A stretch of 64,000 nucleotides of DNA from Emticicia sp040253585 (GCF_040253585.1 NZ_JBELAU010000003.1:310001-374000), one strand, 5' to 3'. Positions 24,901-34,240 are shown, counted from the first letter of the stretch. Notes: generated by a model not told the origin, from the sequence alone. Numbers and translations: made by a program.

Positions 24901-25058
24901 GCGTTTTAAACCGTATTTTTAGGCCCGTTTTTTGCAACTTTCGTATAAAAAAATCCTTTAATGTGGGTTTTAATACTTATAGTAAAAGCAAAAATAGACA
25001 TAACTATCTGATTATCAACAAGTTACAAACACAGGTGGATAAGTTTTTTTGCTGCCTC

Positions 25059-25292
25059 TCAATCAATTAATTTATCAATTGCAGCGGCCAGTTTTCTGTC
25101 TTTTTCAGTAATTGTATTTCCAGAATCGTGAGTAGTTAACTCAATTTTTACAATATTCCAAACATTTGACCAATTAGGATGATGAGCTTGCTGCTCAGCC
25201 AACATTGCGACTCTTGTCATGAATGAAAAAGCTTCGGAGAAATCTTTGAAAGTAAATGTGCGAGTGAGTCGATTATCTTGTTCTTGCCACAT
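25059..25292 (-). CDS. 4a-hydroxytetrahydrobiopterin dehydratase (PCD/DCoH)
   Basis: 77 residues from the ATG at 25292 (MWQEQDNRL). A TTG 42 bases upstream is less likely. FMTRVAMLAEQQAHHPNW and KIELTTHDSGNTITEKDRKLA contain the active-site HHP and the THD motif. It dehydrates pterin-4a-carbinolamine, recycling the cofactor of aromatic amino-acid hydroxylases. It lacks the N-terminal strand of longer homologues, which appears normal for this group. Confidence 0.9.
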   Translation of the reverse strand: MWQEQDNRLTRTFTFKDFSEAFSFMTRVAMLAEQQAHHPNWSNVWNIVKIELTTHDSGNTITEKDRKLAAAIDKLID

Positions 25293-25337
25293 AAAGTTTG
25301 AGATGATTGAGTTTATATGAAAGTAAAGATACAAAAA

Positions 25338-25363
25338 AAAGCCGAATCTTTCGATTCGGCTTT
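25338..25363 (-). terminator. tRNA-Ser terminator
   Basis: AAAGCCGAATC (25338-25348) and GATTCGGCTTT (25353-25363) form an exact 11-bp stem with a 4-base loop. Eight T residues follow on the minus strand. It lies immediately 3' of the tRNA. Confidence 0.9.
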
Positions 25364-25368
25364 CGGTG

Positions 25369-25453
25369 CAGAGAGAGAGGGATTCGAACCCCCGGACCCT
25401 TGCGAGTCAACGGTTTTCAAGACCGCCGCATTCGACCACTCTGCCATCTCTCT
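25369..25453 (-). tRNA. tRNA-Ser, anticodon UGA
   Basis: 85 bases with a long variable arm. Minus-strand reading gives acceptor AGAGAGA/TCTCTCT, D-arm GCAGAGTGGTCGAATGC, anticodon stem-loop GCGGTCTTGAAAACCGT with TGA in the loop, a serine-type extra arm, and T-arm GGTTCGAATCC. No encoded CCA (GCA follows the acceptor). A consensus promoter lies upstream. Confidence 0.95.
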
Positions 25454-25482
25454 ATATTGTTGGTCACTGCCTTATTGTGATA

Positions 25483-25513
25483 CAAAAGTACGGCGTTTTT
25501 TTCTAAATGTCAA
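25483..25513 (-). promoter_or_regulatory. Predicted tRNA-Ser promoter
   Basis: Minus-strand TACTTTTG (25483-25490) with TTG (25511-25513) 20 bases upstream, both consensus matches. Confidence 0.65.
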
Positions 25514-25604
25514 TAGCGTCGCAAAAAAAAACATATTTTTTTTCAACTTTTTTTCGTACGAAACTATATCTGGTTGACTATCAATATTTTATAAATTATT
25601 TTTT

Positions 25605-26372
25605 TTAAAGTTTTTTCATAAGTACTAAAAATAAAGAACTTCCAAAAAAACCTTTTTTAAGCAGCTTTTCCTCAAGCTTCACAACTCGATAAAAGAATGT
25701 ATTTACAAAATCAGAAGGTACAGTAACGTCTGATTTAATATTATTCAGGTTGATTAATTTCAGCTTCAATTGTATTTGTTGTATGAGCCTAACTGCCAAA
25801 ATGAGTGGAGATATCAACACACTCCAATAAGTGTAGTGCGTGATTTTAAGTTGAAGATTTGAGAAAATCTTCTCAAAATCAGATAGTGTAAATCGTTGCT
25901 TTCCTCCTACTGCAATATCGTGCGTTCCATAAAAAATACTGAATGCATTATTATTTGTAATGATGATTCCACCTGACTTTAGAATTGTTTGAAAAGTATG
26001 AAAAATATTCGTAATAGTGGAGTTATCAAATTGATATACGACATCATCATTGACAATTACATCAAAACTTTCTTTCTCAAACACACTTTCAAAATTAGTT
26101 ATGTCGGTTTGTTGAACATTGAGGTTTCGCTCTTTACAAAAACTTACAGCATCGGATGAATAATCAAAACCTTGAATATTTTGGTATCCGTGCTTTATTA
26201 AAAAACTCATTAGTCCACCCGTTCCGCAGCCAGCATCAAGAATTTTGATTTGCTTATTTTCTTGAAATTTAATTTGAATTTCATCCAAGACTTTTTCATG
26301 TAGAATTTTGTACCACCAAAGTTTTTCTTCGGCTTCATACATCATTCGATACTCGCCATAATTGATAAGCAT
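25605..26372 (-). CDS. SAM-dependent methyltransferase, class I
   Basis: 255 residues. The SAM-binding motif I is ILDAGCGTGGLMSFL (about 45-59), with FDVIVNDDVVYQF as motif II/III. The start (GEYRMMYEAEEKLWWYKILHEKVLD) is like those of methyltransferases in polysaccharide gene clusters. It is the last gene of a minus-strand run with GT2 and a DegT aminotransferase, 33 bases after GT2, so it may modify a sugar or lipid-linked intermediate. Confidence 0.85.
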   Translation of the reverse strand: MLINYGEYRMMYEAEEKLWWYKILHEKVLDEIQIKFQENKQIKILDAGCGTGGLMSFLIKHGYQNIQGFDYSSDAVSFCKERNLNVQQTDITNFESVFEKESFDVIVNDDVVYQFDNSTITNIFHTFQTILKSGGIIITNNNAFSIFYGTHDIAVGGKQRFTLSDFEKIFSNLQLKITHYTYWSVLISPLILAVRLIQQIQLKLKLINLNNIKSDVTVPSDFVNTFFYRVVKLEEKLLKKGFFGSSLFLVLMKKL

Positions 26373-26405
26373 TTGCTATTTAGGGTTTGATTAGATAGTC
26401 TTAAA

Positions 26406-27302
26406 TTATTTCTCAATAAACTGTGGTGTTTGGTTTTGTGATAAAAATGCTTTTGATACATATTCACCAATGATACCGAGTGACGTAAGCTGAATTCCGC
26501 CAAAAAAAATAAAAATTGCAATTCCCCAATCTGGTATAATTCTGAGAATATATAAAATGACTAACAATATAGAAAGAATCAACGAAGCAATTCCCAGCGA
26601 CAAAATTATACGAACAGGTAAGATTGAGTATCCGAAAAGGATTGTCATAAAAAGAGTAATCAATCTTTTGAGTGTATAGTTTGATTCTCCTTCCATTCGA
26701 GCATTATGCTCTACTTGAATTTTGTCTACATTGTTTGTCACCCGAAAAATGAGTGCATCAATATACGGATATGGCCCTTTATATTTTATTATTTCCTGGA
26801 TTACCTCAAAATTAATAAGTTTGAAACTCGACAAATATAAATCGGCTGGTTTTTGAAGTAATGAGGTAGTAAGTCGATTGACGAGCCAACTTCCAAAGTT
26901 TCTGAAAAAATGATGTTTCTTTTCGGCATAATAACTATACACAACATCAAAATTTCCTGACTGGGCTTTCTCAACTAATTTAATAATCTCAGAGGGTGGA
27001 TTTTGAAAATCATCATCGATGATAACTGCGTAATTTCCTTCTACATGATTTAGGCCACACATAACGGCGTTGAACTCCCCAAAATTTTTCCGTAGAGAAT
27101 AAAACTTTAGGTTTGAGTTTTGGGTTTCTAAAATCTTACATACTTTTTCAGAATCATCGGGACTTCCATCATTGACTAAAATTATTTCAAAATCGTATTG
27201 TTTCAGTTCTACCTGCAAAGTTTCTACAAGATGAGCAATGGTTTTTGCTCCTTTATATACAGGTATTACGACTGAGAGTAACTTTGTTTTTTCGTTAATC
27301 AT
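26406..27302 (-). CDS. Family 2 glycosyltransferase, polyprenyl-phosphate type (DPM1/ArnC-like)
   Basis: 298 residues. SVVIPVYKGAKTIAHLVETL, ILVNDGSPDDSE, SLRKNFGEFNAVMCGLNH and VIIDDDFQNPPSEI are the GT-A motifs. Two C-terminal membrane helices (ISLILSILLVILYILRIIPDW, FIFFGGIQLTSLGIIGEY) are as in ArnC/GtrB/CsbB enzymes, which put one sugar on undecaprenyl phosphate. It follows the DegT aminotransferase gene by 25 bases, hinting that an amino sugar is the donor. Confidence 0.88.
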   Translation of the reverse strand: MINEKTKLLSVVIPVYKGAKTIAHLVETLQVELKQYDFEIILVNDGSPDDSEKVCKILETQNSNLKFYSLRKNFGEFNAVMCGLNHVEGNYAVIIDDDFQNPPSEIIKLVEKAQSGNFDVVYSYYAEKKHHFFRNFGSWLVNRLTTSLLQKPADLYLSSFKLINFEVIQEIIKYKGPYPYIDALIFRVTNNVDKIQVEHNARMEGESNYTLKRLITLFMTILFGYSILPVRIILSLGIASLILSILLVILYILRIIPDWGIAIFIFFGGIQLTSLGIIGEYVSKAFLSQNQTPQFIEK

Positions 27303-27327
27303 TCAATAATTTTCTTCTTTTGGACAA

Positions 27328-28452
27328 TTAATATTTGTTTATTTTCTCAATAATGTAACTTACTTCTTTTTCGGATAAAACAACATTGAGTGGGATACTG
27401 ACAATCTCTTCATGGATTTGTTCGGCAATCGGAAATGTACGATTATTCCATTCTCGATAAGCGAGTTGCTTATGAGGTGCAATCGGATAATGAATATCTG
27501 AACCAATTCCATTATCAGTCAGATATTTCCTAAACTTATCTCTATTTTCAACTCTCACCACAAACAAATGCCAAGCATCTTGATTAGCAGTATCAGCTGG
27601 AGGAAGAATAATTTTTGTGTTATTTATTTCGGATAAATATCTGTTTGCAATTTTTTGGCGAATAAAATTCTCTGATTCAAGATGTGGAAACTTTACATTG
27701 AGGATAGTCGCTTGCAATTCATCCAGACGGCTATTCAATCCTTGATAATCAAAAACATACTTTTTACCCGAACCATAATTTCGTTTTGCTCTAAGTCTTT
27801 CAGCCAGTGCATCATCATTTGTTGTGATTGCTCCAGCATCGCCCATTGCTCCCAAATTTTTTGTTGGGTAAAAACTAAAACCTGCACCATCGGCCAAATT
27901 ACCAGCTCTCTTACCTTGGTAAATTGCTCCGTGAGCTTGAGCTGCATCTTCAAAAACTTTTAAGTCGTATCGGTGAGCAACCCTCATAACAGACTCCATG
28001 TCACAACATTTGCCATAGAGATGTACTACCAAAATAGCTTTGGTATTTCGGGTAATTTTTTCCTCAATTTTTGCTGGGTCAATTAAGTAGGTATCTAAAT
28101 CTGGTTCAACCAATATTGGTTTAAAACCAGCCAAAGTGACTGCTAAGATTGAAGCAATGTAAGTATTTGATGGAACTATAATTTCGGAGTCGGGTGGAAA
28201 ATTTGATGCCTTTAACAAAAGCACCAACGCATCGAGTCCATTGGCAACTCCTATACAGTGCTTCACTCTACAAAACTCGGCAAAAGTTTTTTCAAATTTC
28301 TTTACCTCATCGCCCAATATAAACCAACCAGAGGCAACTGCATTTTTCAATGCAGCATTTATTCCTTTTTCATAAGGTCGGTTTATCAACTTTAGGTCGA
28401 GAAATGGAATATTTTTAATTCCCTTAGATGAAGTCTTAATGTTAGTTTTCAA
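27328..28452 (-). CDS. DegT/DnrJ/EryC1/StrS-family sugar aminotransferase
   Basis: 374 residues. IPFLDLK near the N-terminus, GVANGLDALVLLLKA, VVHLYGKCCDME, KVFEDAAQAHGA and SFYPTKNLGAMGDAGAI (PLP lysine in FYPTKNLG) are the family motifs. These enzymes transaminate nucleotide-linked keto-sugars. The start is uncertain: the frame opens with TTG at 28452 and no ATG precedes IPFLDL, so TTG is the best choice. It is 12 bases past the upstream gene stop. Confidence 0.92.
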   Translation of the reverse strand: MKTNIKTSSKGIKNIPFLDLKLINRPYEKGINAALKNAVASGWFILGDEVKKFEKTFAEFCRVKHCIGVANGLDALVLLLKASNFPPDSEIIVPSNTYIASILAVTLAGFKPILVEPDLDTYLIDPAKIEEKITRNTKAILVVHLYGKCCDMESVMRVAHRYDLKVFEDAAQAHGAIYQGKRAGNLADGAGFSFYPTKNLGAMGDAGAITTNDDALAERLRAKRNYGSGKKYVFDYQGLNSRLDELQATILNVKFPHLESENFIRQKIANRYLSEINNTKIILPPADTANQDAWHLFVVRVENRDKFRKYLTDNGIGSDIHYPIAPHKQLAYREWNNRTFPIAEQIHEEIVSIPLNVVLSEKEVSYIIEKINKY

Positions 28453-28464
28453 AATACACTAATT

Positions 28465-31398
28465 TTATTTACCACAAATCCCTTTGAAATCGCATCTTTC
28501 GCAAGTTTTGATTTCTGTAGTTTGGACAAATGGTATTTCTGGATTCAATAAATCGGTAATGATCTGAGTCAGAATTTCTTCTGACTTTTCTATAAAACCA
28601 AAAATCGTTGGGTTACTTTCAAAACTCAAATTTACTTCTAATTTTTCCTTTAAATTACGGAATGAATAAATTTTAGCTGTCACGCCATAATTTTCAAACT
28701 TTTCTCCACCAATGATTAGCTTTCGCTCGTTCATTGATTTTGTGACAAGGTATTGATACAGCCAAAGCTGGCGTAATTTTTCTTTATCTGGGTCGTGTAG
28801 TACTTCTTCCAAAGTTAGGTCTTTCGGAGTTTCTAAATCTTTAGCCACTACTTTTCCAGTTTTATAGTCGATTACTTTCAGCATTTTCCCTTCTCTTTCA
28901 ATACGGTCAATGCGTCCAGCAATTTTAATTTTCTGAAGTTTGCCCCAAATTAATTTTTCGTAAACAACTTCAATCAACTGCTCGGCTTCAATTACTTCTA
29001 TTGGAAAACTTTGTGTTTCTTTTTGACTCTCAAAAAAATCTTTTAGTAATTGTTCAGCTACTTGTTTCAATAAATAATTCATACCTGACTCTACCACAAA
29101 ACCTCCAAACTTTTCTTGATAGGCATAATCAAGTCGCTCTTCTAATTCACTTATAATTTTTTCAATATTTTCTTCAAAAATTATTGGCCCATAATCTTTG
29201 TCAATTTTTTCTAAAGTATTATGAATCCAAGTTCCGAAAACATCCGCCCCGAAATTTTCATCTATTTCTTCACGCTTTGAAATCTTGGCTACTTTATCAA
29301 AATAAAATTGAAGCGAACATTTCAGATAATTGCTAAGCGATGTTGGATATATCCCTTTCTCAGAAATTAACTTACTAATACTTTGAAGAATCTCCTCATT
29401 CTTGAAGATCTCAATTTTATTAAAAACTTCAATGTCAGTATCCTTCCCGAAACTAATTTTTGGGTACGACAATTTAATATTTTTATTCTCTTTTACCAAC
29501 TCATTTTCTATTTGTAAAATAAATCTACTTTTCTCACTGCTTCCTCCTCCAAGTCCTTCGCCATTTGGAATCACATATAAAATATCAATTTCTTTGGCTC
29601 TTTGCAATAATCTAAAAAAGTGATACGACGTCACAGCATCTTGGTCGGAATGCACAGGAAGGTGATACTCAATACAAGCATCAAACGGAATAAGTGAGTT
29701 GACATGTTTAGCAGCTGGCAAAGTTCCCTCATTGACCGACAAAATAATCACTCGTTCAAAATCCAAACAACGAGTTTCGAGCATACCCATTATTTGTAGA
29801 TTTGAAACAGGTTCACCACTAAACGGGATTTTCTCTTGTTTAATTAATTCATATAGAAAATGCTTGAAACTTCTAAGACTTAACTCTCGATTTTGAAATA
29901 GTATTTTTTCAAGACGATGCAGAATAGTCAGAAATAAATATAGATACTCTGTTTCAATAGCGTCGTTTGAGTCTCGGTAAACATTACGGAGTTCATCTAT
30001 TAAATCATAAAATGCAAAAAGTGCTTTTTGCGGATTATCTCCCCAGCGAGAAAACAGAATTTTGAAAATAGGTTCGTTTTCGCCCAGCTCCAACATTTCG
30101 TCTTGACTTAGGTAAACCTTATTGGCTCTTAAAATTTCAGAAAGAGTTTTTCTAAAAACTGTTCGCTCCTGAGATTTTGATTGAATTTCCGCCGCATATT
30201 TAATTTGTTCGTAACGGCGAATAAAAGGATGATTCAGAACTTTGAATATATGACGGTGACTAAATTTTGGCATTTTTACTGTCCCACCATCTTTGGTTTT
30301 AAACTCAGCAATATTTTGTTGAAGTTCAAAAACTGCGTCAATTAATGTAAACAACATTGAACCACGCAATGAAAGTCCCATCGTAATATTGAAATCAGAG
30401 ATTCGTTCGTTGAGTGAGTACATCACTGGCTGCAACAAATTTTCATCAGCCAATACAATCACAGTTGGTACATCAGGGTTTTCAGCAACTGCATCAGCGT
30501 AGAGGTGTCCCGCAATTTTTGTTTGGAGTGTTGCATTTTCTACTCCAATAATTCGCATTTCTTTTTCACCTTTGAGCAACTCATCCGTTTGCCAATTCCA
30601 CTTACCAAATCTTCCACTATTTTTATATGACCGCAAAAGTGTTCCTGCTTTATGGTTATATTCAGGACTCATAAAATAAGTATCTGCATCCCAGAGAGTT
30701 TCGGCTCTATTGGTTTTTACGAGTGTTTCTATAATTTTTTCTTCGGATGCACTTAAAGCATTGAAACCTACAAAATAGTATTTTTCAAAGATTATCGAAT
30801 TTTCATTTTTCTCAATGAGAAGTTGTTTTACCGATTCTGCTAAAATACGATAGGCCATTCCACGATAAGCCAAGCCTTTTTCGGTTAGAGCTTTTTGTAA
30901 ATCAGCATAAACATTGTAAATATTCTCGAAAAGCTTGAAGTATTTATCAATCGTAGGAGTTATCTGATATTCGGGTTTCCCATTTTGAAGTTGGGCAGGG
31001 TTCCATCTTTCCAAAACCTTCGCCTCACTCATGTACTCAAAAATTGACTTTGGATTATCAACTAAATATAAATCAATCGTATCAAAATCTCGGAGAAGCG
31101 TTGGAGCCCACGAAATGAATCTTTCAAATTTTACTTCGGGGTCATATTTCTTAAAAGTTTCATAGAGCTCAAACAGCAAACTTACTGCATCAATTTGGTT
31201 GACACCAGACATCTGCATAACAAAATCATCGATGGCAAGAATCTCAGGTGAGATAAATGGAGCATCCGATAATTTTGCTAAGGCTTGTTTAAAATAAAAA
31301 ACCGCTCTACGACTCGGCAACACCACACAAATATTTTTCAGTTGTGCGAGTGGGTGCTTATCAAAAATATACTGAGCCGATTGATTAAGAAATGTCAT
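28465..31398 (-). CDS. PD-(D/E)XK nuclease family protein, AddB-like
   Basis: 977 residues. The N-terminus (NICVVLPSRRAVFYFKQAL) resembles the AddB/RecC-type Rossmann domain with a degenerate nucleotide-binding loop. The C-terminal domain has the nuclease motif AGRIDRIEREGKMLKVIDYKTGK (Asp, then xxK). The end, CERCDFKGIC, has three closely spaced Cys and, with an earlier Cys (KCSLQFYFDK), could form the AddB iron-sulfur staple. It is probably part of double-strand-break end processing with an AddA helicase, which is not in the window. Confidence 0.82.
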   Translation of the reverse strand: MTFLNQSAQYIFDKHPLAQLKNICVVLPSRRAVFYFKQALAKLSDAPFISPEILAIDDFVMQMSGVNQIDAVSLLFELYETFKKYDPEVKFERFISWAPTLLRDFDTIDLYLVDNPKSIFEYMSEAKVLERWNPAQLQNGKPEYQITPTIDKYFKLFENIYNVYADLQKALTEKGLAYRGMAYRILAESVKQLLIEKNENSIIFEKYYFVGFNALSASEEKIIETLVKTNRAETLWDADTYFMSPEYNHKAGTLLRSYKNSGRFGKWNWQTDELLKGEKEMRIIGVENATLQTKIAGHLYADAVAENPDVPTVIVLADENLLQPVMYSLNERISDFNITMGLSLRGSMLFTLIDAVFELQQNIAEFKTKDGGTVKMPKFSHRHIFKVLNHPFIRRYEQIKYAAEIQSKSQERTVFRKTLSEILRANKVYLSQDEMLELGENEPIFKILFSRWGDNPQKALFAFYDLIDELRNVYRDSNDAIETEYLYLFLTILHRLEKILFQNRELSLRSFKHFLYELIKQEKIPFSGEPVSNLQIMGMLETRCLDFERVIILSVNEGTLPAAKHVNSLIPFDACIEYHLPVHSDQDAVTSYHFFRLLQRAKEIDILYVIPNGEGLGGGSSEKSRFILQIENELVKENKNIKLSYPKISFGKDTDIEVFNKIEIFKNEEILQSISKLISEKGIYPTSLSNYLKCSLQFYFDKVAKISKREEIDENFGADVFGTWIHNTLEKIDKDYGPIIFEENIEKIISELEERLDYAYQEKFGGFVVESGMNYLLKQVAEQLLKDFFESQKETQSFPIEVIEAEQLIEVVYEKLIWGKLQKIKIAGRIDRIEREGKMLKVIDYKTGKVVAKDLETPKDLTLEEVLHDPDKEKLRQLWLYQYLVTKSMNERKLIIGGEKFENYGVTAKIYSFRNLKEKLEVNLSFESNPTIFGFIEKSEEILTQIITDLLNPEIPFVQTTEIKTCERCDFKGICGK

Positions 31399-31476
31399 CT
31401 TTGTTGGATTACTAATGATTTAGGGCGAGAACCCTCAACCAAAAATACACACTTCGGCTCGAAGTAGCAAATCATT

Positions 31477-32790
31477 CTACTTTTTATCTAAGGCATCTTT
31501 GTAAGCTTTCAATACTCGTTCACGGGCAAATGTATGGTCAACAATCGGACGAGGATATTCAAAACTATTCAATTCGGGAATCCACTTTTTTATGTACTTC
31601 AATTCGGGGTCAAATTTCTGAGTTTGTGACGTTGGGTTGAAAATCCTGAAATACGGAGCGGCATCACAGCCACTACTCGATGCCCATTGCCAACCACCAT
31701 TATTTGCTGAAAAGTCAAAGTCCATTAATTTTTCAGCAAAATATGCTTCGCCCCAACGCCAATCAATCAGTAAATGTTTTATCAAAAAACTGGCGGTTAT
31801 CATTCTGACTCGATTGTGCATAAAACCAGTTGCGTTGAGTTCACGCATTCCAGCATCTACAATCGGATAACCAGTTTTTCCTTCGCACCATTTTTTAAAT
31901 TCTACTTCGCTGTTTCGCCAAACAATAGTATCGTATTCTTTTCTGAAAGAATGCCCATCGCTGATATGCGGAAAATGAAAAAGAATATTCATATAAAAAT
32001 CTCGCCAAATGAGTTCATTCAACCATTTTTCATTCAAAGCGATTGCTTTCTGAGTTAGTTTTCTGATACTGACAGTTCCGAATCGAAGATGTACACTTAA
32101 TCGGCTTGTTCCGAGAATGGATGGAATGTCTCTTACTTCATCATATTTTTTAATCAACTCTTCACGCAAATCTTTCTTCGGAAAAATGCTACCCGTTTCA
32201 ACGAATCCAATTTCTGTCAAAGTTGGAAATTTGAATGGTTCTGTTTTTATGAAGTTCTGAAAATAATTTTCAGTTGGATATGATTTCAAGTAAAACTCAT
32301 TGAGGGTTTCTTTCCATTTTCGGCTGTATGGTGTAAAAACCGTGTAGGGTGTACCTGCTCCACTCAAAACTTCATTTTTCTCAAAAATCGTTTGGTCTTT
32401 AAAAGTATAAAAAGCAGTACCATTGGCATTGAGCATCTCTCCTATTTGCTTGTCTCGTTCAATGGCATATTTCTCATAATCATGATTGGTATAAACCTCG
32501 GCAATTTCAAAATCTGAAATTAAATTTTTCCAAATCTCAAAAGGGTATCCAAACTTCACTAATAATGACGAACCAAAACTCAATAGTTGCTCATTTACGT
32601 CAGCCAATGCATTATAAATAAATTCAACTCGTTGGTCTTTCTTGTTTTCGAGTTTATCCAAGATATTTTTATCAAAAATAAAAATCGGCAAAACTTTATA
32701 TCCACTCTTCAAAGCATGGTAAAGTCCAGCATTATCTTCTAAACGGAGGTCACGGCGAAACCAAAAAATGGCCACTTTTTCTTTTGTCAT
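31477..32790 (-). CDS. phrB: Deoxyribodipyrimidine photo-lyase (cryptochrome/photolyase family)
   Basis: 437 residues. The N-terminal photolyase alpha/beta domain (VAIFWFRRDLRLEDNAGLYHAL) and FAD-binding helical domain (SRLSVHLRFGTVSIR, WLNELIWRDFYMNILFHFP, GYPIVDAGMRELNATGFMHNRVRM, WGEAYFAEKLMDFDFSANNGGWQWASSSGCDAAPYFRIFNP) are complete. It repairs cyclobutane dimers with light. Class I CPD type is likely. The stop is 78 bases before the AddB-like start. Confidence 0.95.
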   Translation of the reverse strand: MTKEKVAIFWFRRDLRLEDNAGLYHALKSGYKVLPIFIFDKNILDKLENKKDQRVEFIYNALADVNEQLLSFGSSLLVKFGYPFEIWKNLISDFEIAEVYTNHDYEKYAIERDKQIGEMLNANGTAFYTFKDQTIFEKNEVLSGAGTPYTVFTPYSRKWKETLNEFYLKSYPTENYFQNFIKTEPFKFPTLTEIGFVETGSIFPKKDLREELIKKYDEVRDIPSILGTSRLSVHLRFGTVSIRKLTQKAIALNEKWLNELIWRDFYMNILFHFPHISDGHSFRKEYDTIVWRNSEVEFKKWCEGKTGYPIVDAGMRELNATGFMHNRVRMITASFLIKHLLIDWRWGEAYFAEKLMDFDFSANNGGWQWASSSGCDAAPYFRIFNPTSQTQKFDPELKYIKKWIPELNSFEYPRPIVDHTFARERVLKAYKDALDKK

Positions 32791-32825
32791 TATTTATCAG
32801 TTTTTTATATACTTCTATCCTTTTT

Positions 32826-32859
32826 TTGTATGCACATTAAAATAAAAACTTTACATTTG
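32826..32859 (+). promoter_or_regulatory. Predicted promoter of the LolA-like gene
   Basis: TACATTTG (32852-32859) with TTG at 32826-32828, spacing 23 bases, slightly long. The start codon is 47 bases downstream. Confidence 0.55.
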
Positions 32860-32906
32860 GGTAAATTGTTTGTCTAAACATCAAATTCAATCAAAATTAA
32901 AAAACA

Positions 32907-33629
32907 ATGAAAAAACTAATTGTAACCGCATTTTCTTTAATCACTTTCGGGGCTTTTGCACAAGATACACCAAGTGCCGATGCAATCATAGAGAAATATT
33001 TAACAGCCATCGGTGGTAAAGATGCTATCGCAAAAATTCAAGATTTAACCATCAGTAGCACAAGCGAAACCCAAAGAGGTACATCAGAAACCGAAATGAA
33101 ATTCAAATTTCCAGACCGCTACGCAATGTCAGTTTATGCAAACGGTAACGAAGTGATGAGCACAATTTATGATGGAAACAAAATGAAAAGTGGTAGTAGT
33201 TTTGGTGGAGGGAATCGCCCACCGATGGAAGGGAAAGAAGCTCAAATGGCGGCAATGAGAAGCAACCCATTTTCTGAAACATTGTATGACAAAATGGGAA
33301 TCACTCGTACAGTTGTTGGCAAAGAAAAAGTTGGAGACAAAGATGCTTACAAACTTGAACTTGCAACTGCCGACGGAAAAAAATGGAATGATTTTTATGA
33401 TGTTGAATCGGGTTTAAAGGTAAAAACTTATTCAATGAACGAAACTCCAAGAGGAAAATTTGAGAATAATGTTTATTACCTAAACTACAAAAAATTCAAA
33501 GGAGTTGATGTAATGTTGCCATCGCAAACCAAAAGAAGTGCAGGACAAATGGGAGACATTACCTCGGAAGTACAATCTGTTAAGGTCAATAAGGGTCTCA
33601 AGGATTCAGATTTCGTGATAAAGGAGTAA
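32907..33629 (+). CDS. Exported LolA-like protein
   Basis: 240 residues with a clear signal peptide (MKKLIVTAFSLITFGAFAQ). ADAIIEKYLTAIGGKDAIAKIQDLTISS is the usual opening of LolA/zinc-protease-like outer-membrane-lipoprotein-sorting folds in Bacteroidota. GKEKVGDKDAYKLEL and YDVESGLKVKTYS follow. The fold binds lipid or lipoprotein, though the function in this group is unproved. The last 25 codons are duplicated downstream in decayed form. Confidence 0.7.
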   Translation: MKKLIVTAFSLITFGAFAQDTPSADAIIEKYLTAIGGKDAIAKIQDLTISSTSETQRGTSETEMKFKFPDRYAMSVYANGNEVMSTIYDGNKMKSGSSFGGGNRPPMEGKEAQMAAMRSNPFSETLYDKMGITRTVVGKEKVGDKDAYKLELATADGKKWNDFYDVESGLKVKTYSMNETPRGKFENNVYYLNYKKFKGVDVMLPSQTKRSAGQMGDITSEVQSVKVNKGLKDSDFVIKE

Positions 33630-33788
33630 GTTGATTTCAAATATTCAATTCTCAGTGCCGATAATTCTTGGGAGATATTACCTCAGAATTACAATCTATC
33701 AAAGCAAATAAGAGTCTCAAGGATTCAGATTTCGTAATACATGAGTAAGTTGATTTCAAATATTCAATTCTCAGGGCAGATAATTTTA
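33551..33788 (+). repeat. 119-bp tandem duplication of the gene 3' end
   Basis: Unit 1 (33551-33669) covers the last 26 codons and the stop of the LolA-like gene plus 40 bases of 3' flank. Unit 2 (33670-33788) repeats it with roughly 80-85% identity by eye. Long shared blocks include GAGTCTCAAGGATTCAGATT-like DNA and AGTAAGTTGATTTCAAATATTCAATTCTCAG, whose start and end occur in both. Unit 2 has no start codon and is a gene-end fossil. Confidence 0.85.
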
Positions 33789-33807
33789 CGGTTATCTGCT
33801 CTTTTTT
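33776..33807 (+). terminator. Terminator after the duplicated unit
   Basis: GCAGATAA (33776-33783) pairs with TTATCTGC (33792-33799) and is followed by T7 (33801-33807). Only the second unit carries this functional hairpin. The first unit has the diverged GCCGATAA. Confidence 0.8.
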
Positions 33808-33838
33808 TGCCATTTAAGCCAATAATTCGTTAATTTTG
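33807..33838 (+). promoter_or_regulatory. Predicted promoter of the 111-aa gene
   Basis: TTG (33807-33809), 21 bases, TAATTTTG (33831-33838). The start ATG at 33860 follows 21 bases later. The same box excludes the TTG at 33836 as start codon. Confidence 0.6.
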
Positions 33839-33859
33839 AAGAAAATTATCATCAATTCA

Positions 33860-34195
33860 ATGGAGGAACGCAGAAAAATCAGAGAAAACGAACGAAATTT
33901 AATCATATTTTTATTGGAAAAATTGGGGCTAAATACAGAACAATACCCAATCAATGAAGACGTTGAAGAATATGAAGGAGGGAAAATGGGAAGTATCAGC
34001 ATGGGAAACCCTGATATTTCACCTTATAAAGATGACCTCATTCAAGCAAAATATATAGATTCAGATGGAACTGAAGTTATAATTACACTCACACAATGTA
34101 TTAATAATCAATTACTTGACTTAGATTTTTGGAAAGTTGATTTCTCAAAATTGATTACTTTCCCAAAGCCTGAAGATTTGACTTTTGCAGACTAA
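33860..34195 (+). CDS. Small conserved-looking hypothetical protein (DUF6984-like)
   Basis: 111 residues from the ATG at 33860. RKIRENERNLIIFLLEKLGL at the N-terminus recalls DUF6984 proteins (Arg-Lys, then Glu-hydrophobic-hydrophobic-x-Phe-Leu-Leu). The rest is acidic, with QAKYIDSDGTEVIITLTQCINNQLLDLDFWKVDF predicted as strands. There is no signal peptide or membrane helix. Similar small proteins often belong to toxin-immunity or polymorphic repertoires, but there is no toxin gene adjacent. Confidence 0.5.
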   Translation: MEERRKIRENERNLIIFLLEKLGLNTEQYPINEDVEEYEGGKMGSISMGNPDISPYKDDLIQAKYIDSDGTEVIITLTQCINNQLLDLDFWKVDFSKLITFPKPEDLTFAD

Positions 34196-34240
34196 ACATT
34201 TTTTTTAACAAGTTGAAAACCTGTGCTAAAATCACGCAAA

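Noticed and set aside
25369..25453. CCA-encoded or mutated pseudo-tRNA
   Set aside because: All arms pair and the anticodon loop is intact; lack of an encoded CCA is common.
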